A DNA stretch of 64,000 nucleotides, from positions 268,489 through 332,488 of the forward strand of contig MU859071.1 of NCBI GenBank assembly GCA_033297205.1, in the 5' to 3' direction. Below the pieces are notes generated by a model that did no database searches, was not told the origin of the DNA, and saw nothing but the letters and a program-made list of their open reading frames with translations. Origin of the DNA: Pseudoneurospora amorphoporcata (Eukaryota > Ascomycota > Sordariomycetes > Sordariales > Sordariaceae). Both the position numbers and the translations under genes were made by a program. Position 1 is the first letter of the stretch. Every line of letters begins with the position of its first letter. Shown here in pieces: positions 1 through 12,380 of the stretch.

Positions 1-365
1 AGTGACTGACTGACTGGCGGGGTGACAGAAATGAACTGAACTGGCAGGAGGTGGAGGTAAAAGGGCTCGGGGTGATATAGGATTGGGAAGTATAAAATGG
101 ATCACGAAAGTAGATGGGAAGGATGATGATGTGTTAAAGAGAGAAAGACCCAGCTAACTGATGGAGGGAATCGCCAATTATATAGCTGGCGATACAAAGA
201 GCGAAGGTCTGTAAAGGAGGAAATTCTGGGCCGTGCCAGAGCCACTGTCAAAGAGGGTGCAGGCCAAAGGACCTGCAGCGCAAAGGACTAGCAGGCTGGG
301 CAGCGAACGGCCCAGAATCGCCTCACAGAAGGGCTCGCTGGGGGGATGATCTAGGGTTGAAACCT

Positions 366-713
366 TTACTTCTTCGATTTTTTCTGACGTTGGGAAGGTA
401 GGACACTCGGAGGTTGGGGAGGCCGGAAGATGGATGGACGCTGGACCACAGATTGACCTTGGGAAGCCAGGAAACCGGGTTGTCCACGAGAGGTAGGTGG
501 AGGTGGTGGGGGAGATCTGGTGCATCTGGTGCATCTGGGGCAACGAGCGTGCGTTTTGATGGTCCTCGTGGTCGTTTGAATCCTGTTTCCGCAACTGCCC
601 AACTGTCCCCAGCCTGCAACCACACATCTTTCTTCATACTCTCGAGGTGTGTCAGCTTCACCTTGGCAGCCGGGAGTCGAGCAAGGGTAGACCTCGACGT
701 CTCTCTTGCACAT
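366..713 (-). CDS. small cysteine-rich protein, family member 1 (115 aa)
   Basis: I do not recognise this protein from a named family. It is a single ORF with a real ATG at 711-713. It has two paralogues in this window, at 51034-51312 and 52470-52751. All three share Cys at residues 2, 11 and 16, a PCS..GC motif at 10-16, one Cys near residue 30, a WG-x(1-4)-C element (W35 to C41 here) and a CxxC (C58, C61). This copy has an extra Cys64 and a longer, Pro/Ser-rich, basic tail ending in Lys. There is no signal peptide, so the spaced cysteines suggest a small intracellular zinc-binding module; that is inference. The sequence just before the ATG (AATCAAG) is the same as in member 2. The basic tail could come from a missed intron. 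The ORF is probably real because the family is conserved; the function is unknown. Confidence 0.62.
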   Translation of the reverse strand: MCKRDVEVYPCSTPGCQGEADTPREYEERCVVAGWGQLGSCGNRIQTTTRTIKTHARCPRCTRCTRSPPPPPPTSRGQPGFLASQGQSVVQRPSIFRPPQPPSVLPSQRQKKSKK

Positions 714-3519
714 CTTGATTCTTTGCTGGTACGGGTGAGTTTGTCGGTGAGTGGACGGGTGAAGAATGCTGCCTGATTAGCCGACTGGTGGGACAGGAAT
801 AGACGGACCTAGTACTGGAGGTGAAGGGTGGTGGATAGTATCCTAGGAAATTGGATCAGAAACTTGAGTGGCCGGATTTTTCTGTCTGTTCGGTAACTGG
901 CGTGTTTGTGAACGTGTCGTTGCTGAATATGATGGTGAAGATTGTTAGTATGCTAGATGAATTCTTGTCGCTGTGATTACGACCTTTTATGTCAAAGAAA
1001 CGGCCTCAAAATAGCCGCCTCAATGATGGATCCGTTCATCCGGCGACAATGAAGAGTCCTACTCGATTTTAAAAGCCTCGATCGAAGAGCGCTCCCGAGA
1101 TAGCTCCTCAAAGCTTTGGCGCGCTGTGAGAAGCTCTGAAAGCTTTTGTGTTCGGGAAGTGATCACAAGGGCATGGAAAGGATCATTGTCGGGGTCTCCT
1201 CGTGTTTGGATAATTGGCGTCATTTTGAAACTGTACTCTCGCGGCCCAAGGTTGTGAGACTTGAATTCGGGATCAAAACAATGCCTTATAGGCAGTCAGA
1301 AAGGAGATTTTTTTCTTCTTTTTTTGATTATCAGTGCAAAAGAAAATTGCCCATGTCAGAACATCTGATGCGTACAACCTGGAATGAAAGGAGGCAAGAA
1401 GCGAGCATGAGCCCGGGAGCGGGACGCGTCAATGGATATCATAGTGGGAAAGTGCAAGAGGCGGGATGGCTCGTAGTCCTTGTCAATGGGCGGGAGGATT
1501 GTCCAAGTCAATGGGCCTTGTCGATGCCGCTGCAATGAAGCAAAGGAAAAGACAAACACAAGGCCTGCGAGTTTGGCAGACATCAGGAAACAATTCTCAA
1601 GGGGATGAAATGGAAGGGAAGTCCAAGGAAAAGGAACAGCCGGCGCTGATGGTCGTAGTCAAAGAAAGCAAGAGCACTATCGTCGTACCTTCTTGAACTG
1701 CCACACCAGGAAGTTTGCGACCTGTGAACCATCGTTCCTTGCCCAAGAACCTCACCAATCCTCACCGCAGACCTTTTCGAACACAGAGGGCACCTATGGC
1801 AGGTAGGCGGCGACTGACGAACAAAGCCTCCGTACCTTACTTACACCTTCCTTTCTAGTAGTACACTCGGAAATACTCGAATTCCAATCTTTGCTCAGCT
1901 CACCAATGCAAGAAACATGATCAGAATTGCGATTGTGATTCCAATATCCTCCATGCGTACCTCTCTACACCAGCCTCTCACCCACCCCCTAAGGCACCTC
2001 CAGTCTGGCCAAAGTTCAAACCCCGAAGCTGAGTAGGTATGTAGATGACAAGAACATCTGACTACCTACCCATCGGATGACATCATTCACAACACCGCGG
2101 TTAGATTACATGGATCGTGAAGAAGAATTTAAAAAGAAAATGATTTAAAAAATTTTGAATTTTTTTTCGCAAAGCCAGCAAAAATCTCAAGGTTCCCAAT
2201 ACCAGGGCAGCAGACAGGTATTCGGTATGACATCTTCCCCCAGCTCAAGCCACCCGCCCTATTTAAGACTGGGAACAATGAGAAAAATGACCCAAGAGAA
2301 ACAATATGTATTGACCGGTGCTGACAAGTATATTCTATACTTCACAGCAAATCCAGATCAGAGCCCTTCAAACCCTCCCTTTTGATCCAATCCACCAGAC
2401 ATCCACACCATCCAGAAACCCATTCCGCTCCATACCAGGAAAAAAAAAAACCCTCCCCACTCAAACTGTGCATCACAGTGATCGAAACCTACCCCTATTC
2501 CCCCTCCCCCCCTCCCGGGAAGTGATCATCATTATGGCGTCAGTTAGATTAGACGCGATGGGAGGGGCTTCGGTAGCAGAGTGGCCAGGCGGATTGAATA
2601 AAAAAAATTAAAAATTCAGAAAAGCCTGCTATAACGGAAGATCTCTTCTAGTAAAGAGCTCTCTCTCTCTAGGCCTAAACTAACATGACGCAACTAGGAA
2701 ACTTCTTCCGCTTTTACTCCAAACACTAGCACGGACTCGGCACGTATTCATGAATGACACTCGACGATGGAAGAAAGATTATCAAGAAGGCAGAACACCG
2801 AACCAACGTGTGGGAAAATATAGTAGCAGCAGTAGAGTAGTAGGTAGTAGTTGAAGAGGTCAAGGTAGCTAGGTAGGTAGCTCTAGTAGCGTAGTATAGA
2901 GGTAGGTAGAGTAGATATGCGTAGCTCGGTGTAATAAAAGCGAACGAGGTGACTCGGTTTTGATAGTGTAGTTGACAAAACATATAAATGAAAATAAATA
3001 AAAAAAGTAACGGGGGTATTCCGAGTAGTAGTAAAAAACTTCTTTGTTTGACTCTGCAGGTGACGGAAAACACACAACTGTTCTTCTCTCAACTGCAACA
3101 CCAAACGCGCGCAAAACCCAGGCACCCAAGCAAGCAAGCAAGCCGAACCAAACCAGTGCAAGCAACAAGCAACAACAGCAAAAAGCCAAACCAAGCCGAC
3201 CAGACCAGACCCAAAAACGAGACACAAACCAACCCCGACCGTAGTAGTGCAGATAAAATAAAAAGCCGTGAGGACAGCAAGTAGTAATAGTAGTGTAGTA
3301 GTAAAAGGAAAATGATGGAAGGGGGGGACGGTGACACAGACGGTATAGAAACCATCACCCTCTACCCCAATCCAGCAATGCAAAACGATGTCGAGGATTA
3401 AAAGAGCATTAACAACAAAACGAAAAGCTTGAAAGCTATCGCCAAAGTTCGTTTCTCCAAGGCAAGGAGCGATTCTCTTTTTTTCTTCCCTCTCTCTCGG
3501 TTCACTTCATCAACACCAC
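714..3519. other. intergenic, no gene seen; AT-rich and triplet tracts
   Basis: This 2.8-kb stretch lies upstream of the cysteine-rich gene and downstream of the TCP11/Sok1-like gene. I see only short ORFs with no family features. It holds an A/T-rich patch around 2130-2170, a TAG/TAGG-rich triplet tract at about 2818-2910, and CA/AAGC-rich sequence at about 3100-3240. Part of its right side is presumably 3' UTR of the Sok1-like gene. Confidence 0.6.
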
Positions 3520-5727
3520 TCATATCCTCCCAACATTGGCAGCAGCAGCGGCAGCAGCAAACTGCTCAGCGTACGCCGACCCTTGAGCCTGCATCTGAGC
3601 CATCAGCTCAGCGCTCTCCAACTCACTTTCGACATCACCGACATACGCCAACTGCGCCCACACCCTCCAGTGGAGAATGCCAAAGTGGGCAACCCGCGTT
3701 GCCATGTCCTCAACACCGGCCTCCTCGCGGGGGTCCCTGTTGCTCGATGAGTTGGACGTAGATGAAGTCGTTGTGGGCTCACTGCCGCCAAGGCTCTGGA
3801 TACCCATCACCTTGCTAGCTCCAGGAGTGCGAAGGTGATCGCCAGCTCCGCCGGCATTCCACGCCCTGGTACCGGGGGTCTGGATTTTTCCACCAGTTGC
3901 ACGCGAGAAGAGGGCGACGCCAGAGAGATTCCTAAACTCCTTGACCTTGACCGCCACTTCGCCTAGCAACTTTTGTTGAAACTCTGCCTCGACCTCCCGG
4001 AAGACCTCGCAAGTGGGGTCGCCTAGTACACGGACAAGGTTGGCCTCGAGCTCAGCCAGCGACGCCTGGGGGTGGTTGACGAAGCGAAGGATCTGAAGGG
4101 CCATCGCGCCGGCGAGGGTCTTCCACCTGTAGTCGGGACGGCTGGCGGGAGGTGCGGTGTGAAGGAGGGCGAGAAGAGACGAGTAGAGTTCCTGTGCCTT
4201 TCGGCGGGATTCGACAGAATCCTGAGGGCCAGGCGTGCAAGAACCGGTAGTGGGTGTGAAGATGACGGAGCTGCGGGGAGAGGAAGCAGTTGATGATAGA
4301 GAGTTGCGATCGCTAAAGGTTAGACTGGAAGGACGGGAGAAGTTGAACTCGGCGGACGAGCGGGTACTTAGTGTACGGCCGTTGTCCTCAGAGAGGTAAG
4401 CCGGTACACCAGAGGAGAACTGCCTCGAAAGACTTTCGTAGTCATCATACTTGCGCATGCAAATCTCAAGGCAGATGTTGTCGTACATATCTGACCTGAC
4501 CTTGAGGATGCGCTCCTCGTCAAAGAGGAAGGTATTGGGTACGGTTCCAGTCGGTGTGGAAGGCAGAACCAGGTGTGTGAGGGCCTCGAAGAAAGTACCG
4601 GTCTCACCGAACGCTTGAGCATGAGGGCTGGGTATGTTGGCGTACGCGATGGAGGCGGCAGTCACGGCGTTCCGGTACCACTGCTTGGCAACAGCAATGT
4701 TGAGCTTCCTTGCTTGGATCTTCTTGATGAAGAAGCGCTGCTCAAAGTGAACTGTATCCTCAATCAAGACAGGGCGGAGGCATCTGATCTGGTGGTTGGC
4801 AACATCCAACTTCATGGCCTCCAACACACTGAGCAGATTTCTCATGCCCTTGACCAGCTCGCCCATGTCGTTGTTGCTATTCCCATTGCTGAGCTCATTG
4901 TACATCTCGTCCACCCACTCATCGCGCATCGGTGCACAGTGTAGCTTGAGAACACCGGATAACCAGGCCGCCAACTTCTCCAAATCCGCAACACCTCGGT
5001 GAAACTGTTGCATCAAGAGCTCCACGTTCAATCCATCGTTCAGCAAGTCGCGATCCCGTTGAGGCACCAACGTCTCAATGATCTCCCGAGCGGCCTTGAG
5101 GAGTGCTGGCAGGCACCAGTTGTCGTCTGTCCCATATCTCGCGTAGAAGCCCTCCCGATCCATAACGAACTGTATTAGCTGCTCCATCAACATGTTCCAG
5201 AACTGATTTGCCTTCTCCTGCTTTCTCTTTCCTTTTTCGCCATCCAGGTTGGGTCGGAAGTGTAGCTCAGGGTCGAAGTTGATATCATGGCGCAGCTTAG
5301 GGTTGTGTATTATCTTGCTGACGTCGAGTTCGCTGAGTGTTGCGCGGGTGACTGGGGGTTCTAGGGGCTTGGGGGCGATTGGTACACTGGAGCTGCGAGA
5401 GAGCGGTGAGGGCCTGCGATCCCTGGCATGGGCGGTGAAGTATTCGCTTGAACTTTGGCGGTTGGAGCTAGTCGAGGAATTCCTGGATAGCCTGGGTGCC
5501 GTCTCTGTCGCCGGTGTCGAAGCCGTGCTCTCTCCTCCATCTGTGACCAGCTCCCTCGATACTCTGGAGAACTCTTGCATGATCTGGTCTTCCTGTTCGG
5601 ACTGTTGGGGTGGGTTGCGCGTCTCGGGGACGGTCTCTGTCGGTAGGGGCTCCTCGGCCGTGGAGTCCTGTCGCCTGTGAGTCGAGAGGTGGCTCTCGAA
5701 GCCACCGCCTGCGCCTTGTTCGCCCAT
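3520..5727 (-). CDS. TCP11 / Sok1-like protein (735 aa)
   Basis: This intronless ORF encodes a T-complex 11 (TCP11) family protein. In fungi the family includes yeast Sok1, a suppressor of protein kinase A loss, so a role in cAMP/PKA signalling is inferred. Residues 1 to about 130 are Ser/Pro-rich and look disordered. The conserved all-helical region starts near residue 133, where a block around SELDVSKIIHNPKLRHDI precedes a charged KGKRKQEK segment. It continues through the aromatic-rich MDREGFYARYG region and a long helical core to about residue 445. A second low-complexity Ser/Thr segment (about 450-500) precedes a final helical part, and the C-terminus ends in an Ala run. The start is the first ATG after upstream stops. 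The 5' side opens onto the 14-kb gene-poor stretch. Family call is strong; the detailed function is not shown by the sequence. Confidence 0.88.
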   Translation of the reverse strand: MGEQGAGGGFESHLSTHRRQDSTAEEPLPTETVPETRNPPQQSEQEDQIMQEFSRVSRELVTDGGESTASTPATETAPRLSRNSSTSSNRQSSSEYFTAHARDRRPSPLSRSSSVPIAPKPLEPPVTRATLSELDVSKIIHNPKLRHDINFDPELHFRPNLDGEKGKRKQEKANQFWNMLMEQLIQFVMDREGFYARYGTDDNWCLPALLKAAREIIETLVPQRDRDLLNDGLNVELLMQQFHRGVADLEKLAAWLSGVLKLHCAPMRDEWVDEMYNELSNGNSNNDMGELVKGMRNLLSVLEAMKLDVANHQIRCLRPVLIEDTVHFEQRFFIKKIQARKLNIAVAKQWYRNAVTAASIAYANIPSPHAQAFGETGTFFEALTHLVLPSTPTGTVPNTFLFDEERILKVRSDMYDNICLEICMRKYDDYESLSRQFSSGVPAYLSEDNGRTLSTRSSAEFNFSRPSSLTFSDRNSLSSTASSPRSSVIFTPTTGSCTPGPQDSVESRRKAQELYSSLLALLHTAPPASRPDYRWKTLAGAMALQILRFVNHPQASLAELEANLVRVLGDPTCEVFREVEAEFQQKLLGEVAVKVKEFRNLSGVALFSRATGGKIQTPGTRAWNAGGAGDHLRTPGASKVMGIQSLGGSEPTTTSSTSNSSSNRDPREEAGVEDMATRVAHFGILHWRVWAQLAYVGDVESELESAELMAQMQAQGSAYAEQFAAAAAAANVGRI

Positions 5728-8700
5728 GTTGGAAGTTGTCTATCCTTGATCTCTTGAGGGTATTACCGGAGCCAAGCTACGTGAGCGACGACGGGTGAAA
5801 TTATAGTGAAAAGATCGGTGAGGAGGAAGAGTCCAGAGAAACCCGGGGAAATGGCTAGGGCGAATGGAGCAGTTATGAGTGCGACCAAGACCTTTGTTCG
5901 TGGCATGCATGTTAGCAATGTGTATCACCAAAAGGCTGCTGCATGCGAGAGAAGTGCAAACAAGGCAACGAAGGGATGGATGGGGAAAAGGACTGAGTGC
6001 CTGCGGAAAGGCGGGAAGGGGCATGGACTGCAGCCGTGGCGGCCCTTGTGTCTTGTGATAGGGAAGCCAGTCTTTGGTGTACACTGCAGGGAGCGACTGG
6101 ACCAAGGACGAAGGAATGAGAAGACCCTGTGCCTGTGTGTGCTTGTGTAATATGACGGCCATGTAGCAAAGCGAAGAGAACAAGCGGCTTACCGGCAGAA
6201 AGTCTTGTGGTTGCTGTTGTGGTGGTTTGGGTACTCGGCAGCAATCGGCGTCCTCGAAGACTTGAGTGTCCAAGAGGAAGAGGTCGGTTGCGTGTGTGTG
6301 TGTCGTGTATACGGTTGTGCGTATGGGTGATTGCCGTAGCAAGCAGGGAGGGGTTGGGACACGGAAGCGCAACCAAGGTTAAACAAGGACCGAGACGGAG
6401 GTACTGTCGGTGGTAGTGTTGGCCGAGGAGGGCAGCTTATAAGAGAAGCCGGTGACCTGGGGCCGTGGTCGGGACTTGCTTGGGCGAGAAGAGGCGGTGT
6501 CTTGCCACAGATTACCCACCAGTGCTTGGTATTTCGAACGTAGCTTGTGGTCGTTGAGGGCCGTGTGGTTGTGGCGCCGGGTGGGTTGATTAGTAGTAGT
6601 TAAGTTGTTTAAGGGTGAACAATTATTAGGGTGAAAGTGAAATCCAGGTCTGTCTATGTTGTTGGTAACGGCGTGGTGGAGGTGATTGTTGGTTTCCTGT
6701 CTCGTGTCCTCTACTTGTTCTCACAGAGGTTGGGACGAGGGATGAATGAGAGCCGACGGTTTGTTGACTTGTGTGTAGTAAAAGTCGAGAATGGGGAACG
6801 AGCAAACAGAAAGATTAAGCAGAGCAGTGCAGATGAGAGAGAAAATGGAAGCAGGTGTAGTGGAAAAGTCGGGAAATGGAAAACAGCACTTAGAAAGGGC
6901 GGGAGGATCTAAAGAAGGGGTGTGTGTACAAGGATGGATGGATATGTCGAGTAAGGTCCAGTAACCTCCAATGTAATATTACGAGAGCTTACAAGGGAGG
7001 AAGAGAGTGTCTGAGTGCGTGGCTCCTGCCTTTCAGACCCGGGCACGATGCCGGCGGCGGGAACAGGAAGAGGCCCGTAACTTACACTAGCACAGAACGA
7101 GAGCGTTGCAGGGGGGTTGAAAGGTACCGTCCACCTGGATGGAACCAGACCTGACATGGAACACGATGCCGGGTCCCAAACGGCGACGTAGCGACCGATG
7201 CGGCATACGGAGTGGAGGAGGGGGGTGTGTGTGGGGCCAACAGGGTTGACTGAGTTGATCTCTTGAGGAAGGTCAGAAAGGGGAGGGGGTCGCAATTGAC
7301 AGAACTAAAGAGTGAAAGATACAAAGGGCCACTGCATCCGCCTCTCTTCGTTTCCGACCGTGACCGTGAGCGGCCATCCATTCTCCGTCCATATCCAATA
7401 TCCATTGCTTTGCCATCCAGGGTTTTGTTGAGGGCGAAAAAAGGTGTGTGGTCGGATCGTCCGCGTGTTTTGCGGCATCTGCTGTCGTTGGTCTGCCATT
7501 CTCTGCGACTCTGCAACTCTGGCTTGGAGGTGTCATGACCATACCATGACCAGACACATTGATTGATCGCATCCAATCCAGCGCATCACAGCTAAGGTAC
7601 CTATCCAGGTTTCCACTCCTACGCACCCACTCTAGCGTACAATACAGCCATCTCATCTCATCTGCGGTCGGGTGCACTGGCGACGGAGTCTCGCACGTTT
7701 GCCGCTGGCAGATTGGCACTGCAACCACTGCGACTTTGCATGCACCTACCCCTACGGCCCTCCCTCAGCAAATGGAATGAATGCAGTGTGCACTGACATG
7801 TTAACAGCCATGCCTGTTGTTAAGGTAGGTAAGCTGTGTGTGTGGTGGCTGCTGAGGTGTGCTGGGGCTTGTGCTTGCAGTGAAAGAAATATTACACAGC
7901 TGTACCTTAAGAAGTGGGCTTGGACCACATTGTTAACCACACACCCCCAACCCTCAGAGTTCTTTCCCCCTTGCCTCAACTCTGCTCTTTCCCGGGCCCC
8001 TGGCGAAAAGAAACAACAATCCCTTGTATCCCAGCGTCCACTCGTCCAGTGGGTGCTGAATGGGAGAGTGGACCATTTTCGTTCCCGGCCGAGGCGAGTC
8101 CATTTCAGGTGAGGCGACCACGGGCAGACACCGACTGTGAAATTGTTAACGGGGCCCGGGTTATAACAGCGGATCGGTACCTGGCCTACCCGTCAGTGCG
8201 CGCGCCGCCTTGCCTTGCTTTTGCTTGCCTTGACATTGGATTAATCCGGGGCCGTCTCTTTGAGCGCGGAGGACCTGATGCATCTGAGCATTCTGCCTGT
8301 AAGCTGAGAAGCAGCTGGCAAGTGGAATGTCGGAATTCATGCAAAAACAAAGCACATTTTCTGTTAGTTTGTTCCTGTTTGATGTCACCCTAAAGACGAG
8401 GTGACGGCTCATGTAAAACAAGTACATCATCACAACGACAACGAACGGCCACAGCAACAACAAAAGGCGACCTGACAATGGGATGGAACAAATCCAATAT
8501 CAAGGGCAACCGCGGCATCAGGCATGCAAATTCAACCAATTCCACTTCCAACAATTCCAATTCTTTGAATCCCTCATTTTCTTTCCTCTTCAACACCATA
8601 CAAATTGTCGTCGTCGATGACAAGCTATAAAACACCCCCTGGTCCCCCATACCCTAGCACCCTACGAGACTAGCTGCCAGCACCGATATGCAGTAGGTAG

Positions 8701-10381
8701 AACAACGGCGACGCGGTCCAACACCACTGCATTGCTTGCTGTTTTGCGGTGTGCAAGCGTCGTCTGAATAGCGCCATCCCCACACACGACAACATTGGCG
8801 GCATCCATTGGAATTGGACTCTGGTAAGGTTGCCGCCGCATCCCTCGCTTTTTAACCGATCGCTTCTGCTGCTCTGCGTTGTCCTGTCGCAGATTTTTTT
8901 CCTTGCCGCAAGCCACATCATCATCATCGTCATCGTCATCACCATCAAGAAGCCGGGGCCGAAGATGGCGATGGCGAGCCTGGGGAATGACGGGGCACGG
9001 GGGAACGGGAGGTGTTGCGCTTTGGGGGCCGGCCTTGCGACTTGTGGTGCCGTGCATACCGACAACGATGTGATGATGAACACAACGGAACCCCGAACAA
9101 CCTGGAGACAGGCCTGATAGCTTTGACAGGGGAGACGCCGGTAAAGTTTTGGGATGGTGGCTGTCCGAGAGTCATGAACAGCATCACAATTCAAACAACC
9201 CCCCTCCAAGAGCCCCAAATCCCAATGAGCAAGCGGGCCCAACTCGGAGAGGCTCGTTCGTTAGGTACCAGTTTTCCCCCCAAGTTTCCCCCAACTTTTC
9301 CCTCACATCCCGTCACGTTTTGTCACAGGCACGCTTTGCCCAAACCGGGAAGTCCAGACCATCCATTCCCAGTTTGCGCCTCACTTCTGGCACCATGGCT
9401 CGCTCGTGCAGCCCCACGGGGGGGGGTCGCCTGGACTGGATGACGGGGGCTCAGGTACGGTCCAGACACATTCATCCCAAGTTGGGATCAATCGGTGCTT
9501 CATATTCACATTTCAACGTTGCGACGCCTCACCTGCGTCCGAGGTCGAGAACTTGACCTTGGCCCAGTATCTGACCGTATCTGTACCTAGGTAGTGCGGG
9601 TTTCGGTATGGTGTCTTGGCACTTACACGCAAAGATACGTTTCAGACTTTACCGTCCGTAAATTACGTACGCCTACACAGCGTAATCGGGTACCTCCACG
9701 CACGTACGTTTCATACCATCGCCGCTCGCCGCCGCTCTAGTAAATCGGCCGGGATGACGACCCGGGCCGGTCACGGTGCGGTGCGGTGCCGGCGGGGGGA
9801 GGCTATCTGACCGCATCTCCATCAGTGGGTTTTAGCTTCGAAACCTTCGAAACCTTCCATGTCTTCGAAATCTCGGCGGAGTTGCCTTGTTGAGCACATA
9901 CCGACCGATGCTGACGATAGCTGTGAGCTGACGAACGAGGCGAAAAACTGGAAACTGAAAACTGGAGGGGAAAGTTCGGGACATCCCGTCAGCCCGTTGT
10001 GGATCGTATCGTGGCCCTCAACACCGTCAACATTTTCGCCATCCATCCCGCATCGCGTTCGACCGATATTGGAGGGAGGGGAGCCTCACCTCTCATCTGC
10101 AGCCTGACATGCGCCATTTGCAAAGGCTACCTCACGAGCCTCAAGCCGCACAAACCCTCCAAGACCGTCCTCAAAGTCATCTACACTGTAGTTGCAGGGC
10201 TGCCGACCCTTGCCTCTCTCAGGTCCCCTGTGCAGCGTAAGGTTACAAGGCGTTACAAGCGTTGCAGCTCACTATTGTAGCCAGTGAGGCCAGCCGGCAT
10301 TGCAGTCTAGCGGTGAACGAAAAACCACCAACACTTTTTTTCCCTGAACCGCTGCCCTGCTAGCCTGCACTTTATGAATCC

Positions 10382-10585
10382 CTTTAGCCGTGAAAATGTA
10401 TCCTTTTCGCCAAGGCCGTCTTTTGCCAATCGGTTGGTGTTATTTTTATCCACAAATACTTCTTGGCCACGCAGACACCTAGGTTTGGCTAGCTTTTGCG
10501 AGCGCTTGGCGAAATTTGGAAGGCCACCCAGTACTGGAAGTAGAGGGTTGGTCCTGGCGAAAAGGATACAATTTCACGGCTAAAG
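10382..10585. mobile_element. MITE-like element with 34-bp terminal inverted repeats
   Basis: A left arm at 10382-10415 and a right arm at 10553-10585 are inverted copies that differ by one substitution and one single-base indel. The arms begin CTTTAGCCGTGAAA and, inverted, end CTAAAG. They enclose 137 bp with no coding potential. A TA dinucleotide sits at the same place in both arms (TA|GCCGTG and CACGGC|TA), so the element could be a Tc1/mariner-type MITE with a TA target duplication and 3 extra matching bases. It lies in the gene-poor stretch. An ORF of 69 codons across it reads through both arms and is not credible. The inverted repeat is certain; its identity as a transposon is inferred from structure alone. 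Confidence 0.7.
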
Positions 10586-12380
10586 ACATGGTCGTCGTGT
10601 ACATAGGTAGGTAGAGTTCCATTGCCGCTGCAGAGTCCGCAGAGCCGCCAAGAGAGAAAATCGCTTCATGAGTGCATTGGAGAAGAGTTGCAAGCAAGCA
10701 TATCACAAACGCATTGACTTGGTGGTTGGTTGGTTGCCTGGTTTTCCATTTACCGTGCTAGACCACCGCTCCCTGCCTTCTCTTTCCCATGCAACGCAGT
10801 CAGTAGGTAAAACTATAACGACCTTCCTAATGCATTCGTGTATCGTGTAGGTGACGCGGCTGTTGGGTCCAAGGCTGCTGTGACAGCCCTGCTTTGGCCT
10901 TGCCCTGCTTCTACACTACGCAGTGCGAGAGGGAAGAAGAAAAAAAGAAGAAAAAAAAAAGGGCGTAAAAGAAACCTCAGGAATGGAAAACGGCGCCGAA
11001 AGCGTTTATTGGTTTCGAGTGTTGGAAAATAGTCGGTCGATCCTTCGAAGATCTGTGTAACAACGGTGGGTGGCTCGGCTCGGCGTTTCGATATCGGTAT
11101 TTGCCGTACGGGGCTGTGGTATACGCAGTAAGTGGTTGCTCCCTGGTGACAACTATGTAACTGCCTTCTGCCTCACGGTGACATCAAGGCCGATCGATAT
11201 ATGAAGATGACACTCACAAGGCGTCGAACCGTGAAGGACGTCGTCGAACGTCCAAGGATATATTGAGGTTTCTTTCCTCTGCCCCGTTAAAGCCGTTGAG
11301 ACTAGACCAAAAAAAGCCCGACTTTCATCCGGATTCCACCCGGCGGCCCCGGGTTTTCCAATCTCCGGTCCCCTGTGCCCGTGGTGTAATGCAACGGTAT
11401 TTTACAGCGGAACCTGACGGCAATCATTCATGCTTTCACGGCGCGGAAACTCCGTGCCATAGTGACCGGCGGACAACCAGAACGCCCAGCGCTAGTGTGT
11501 AGCCGGTCGCGCTATACATGGCCGATCTTGACGATGAAGATCACCGGTTTGTAACGTTGATGAATGGACCCCGAATGAGGCGAGCACCATACGGAACAAT
11601 TGTATAAGATCAGGGAGAATTTTGTCACCGCTATGCTATGCTGAATCTTTCCGGGCCGCCGATATGTATGGAAGGACGGCCATGGTTATCCGATGGTTCT
11701 GTCGCTAGTCGAAGTGCTAGCGAATGCAGGGGTTGATAGTGATGAGGTTGTTAAACCGCCATCGATGCCTGCCATGCCTCCCTCCCTCCTTTCCTCCCCA
11801 CTGTGATTTGAACCACACAACTCGATTGACGATTGTTCCATCTGCAAGATCATCACGAGATCAACTGCCCCCGGAAGGCTGGTCTCGCCGTTCGTTGGCC
11901 TCACCTTCGAGCAAAAACCGACGAACGGTGAGTTGTTGCCCTCAAAAGTCTTGGCGTGTTTGGGATGAACTTTACTCCTGCATCCGACTGCATCTGCTGC
12001 TGCATTCACCATTCCACCGAGCACCGTCGTCGCCGCCGCCTCTTCCACTTCCGCTCTTCCGGACCTCTCACACCTTCCATCTGCGGTGAGCGATCGACTT
12101 TTCGACATCCGATGACTTCGGATAGACGAACGAGCGAACGAATGGCCTTTTTCGCCGAGAAACCAAACAACCCCCGGCTTGGGAGAAAACTCGGACTCGA
12201 GAAAAAAATTCGGAGGCGGGAAAAACAGGCGCACGCATGAAACGTGCATGCTCAAGTGGAAGTGCATGCATTGATGGTTGTGGATTTGTCGGTGGTTCCC
12301 TTCCTGTGGTTCAATCAAGAGAGGTAGCGAGTGGAACTTTGTTCTTCAATGCCGTGGTTGGCGATGGTGGACTGGATGGT

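Noticed and set aside
2567..2610. A-box-like sequence TAGCAGAGTGGCC suggesting a tRNA
   Set aside because: No B box or cloverleaf follows; the downstream sequence is A-rich.
10374..10583. 69-codon ORF covering the first MITE-like element
   Set aside because: The ORF is explained by the inverted repeat and reads through both arms; no protein features.
11686..12318. 210-codon minus-strand ORF
   Set aside because: No ATG-based start in good context, no motifs and a random-like composition; it lies beside the second MITE-like element.
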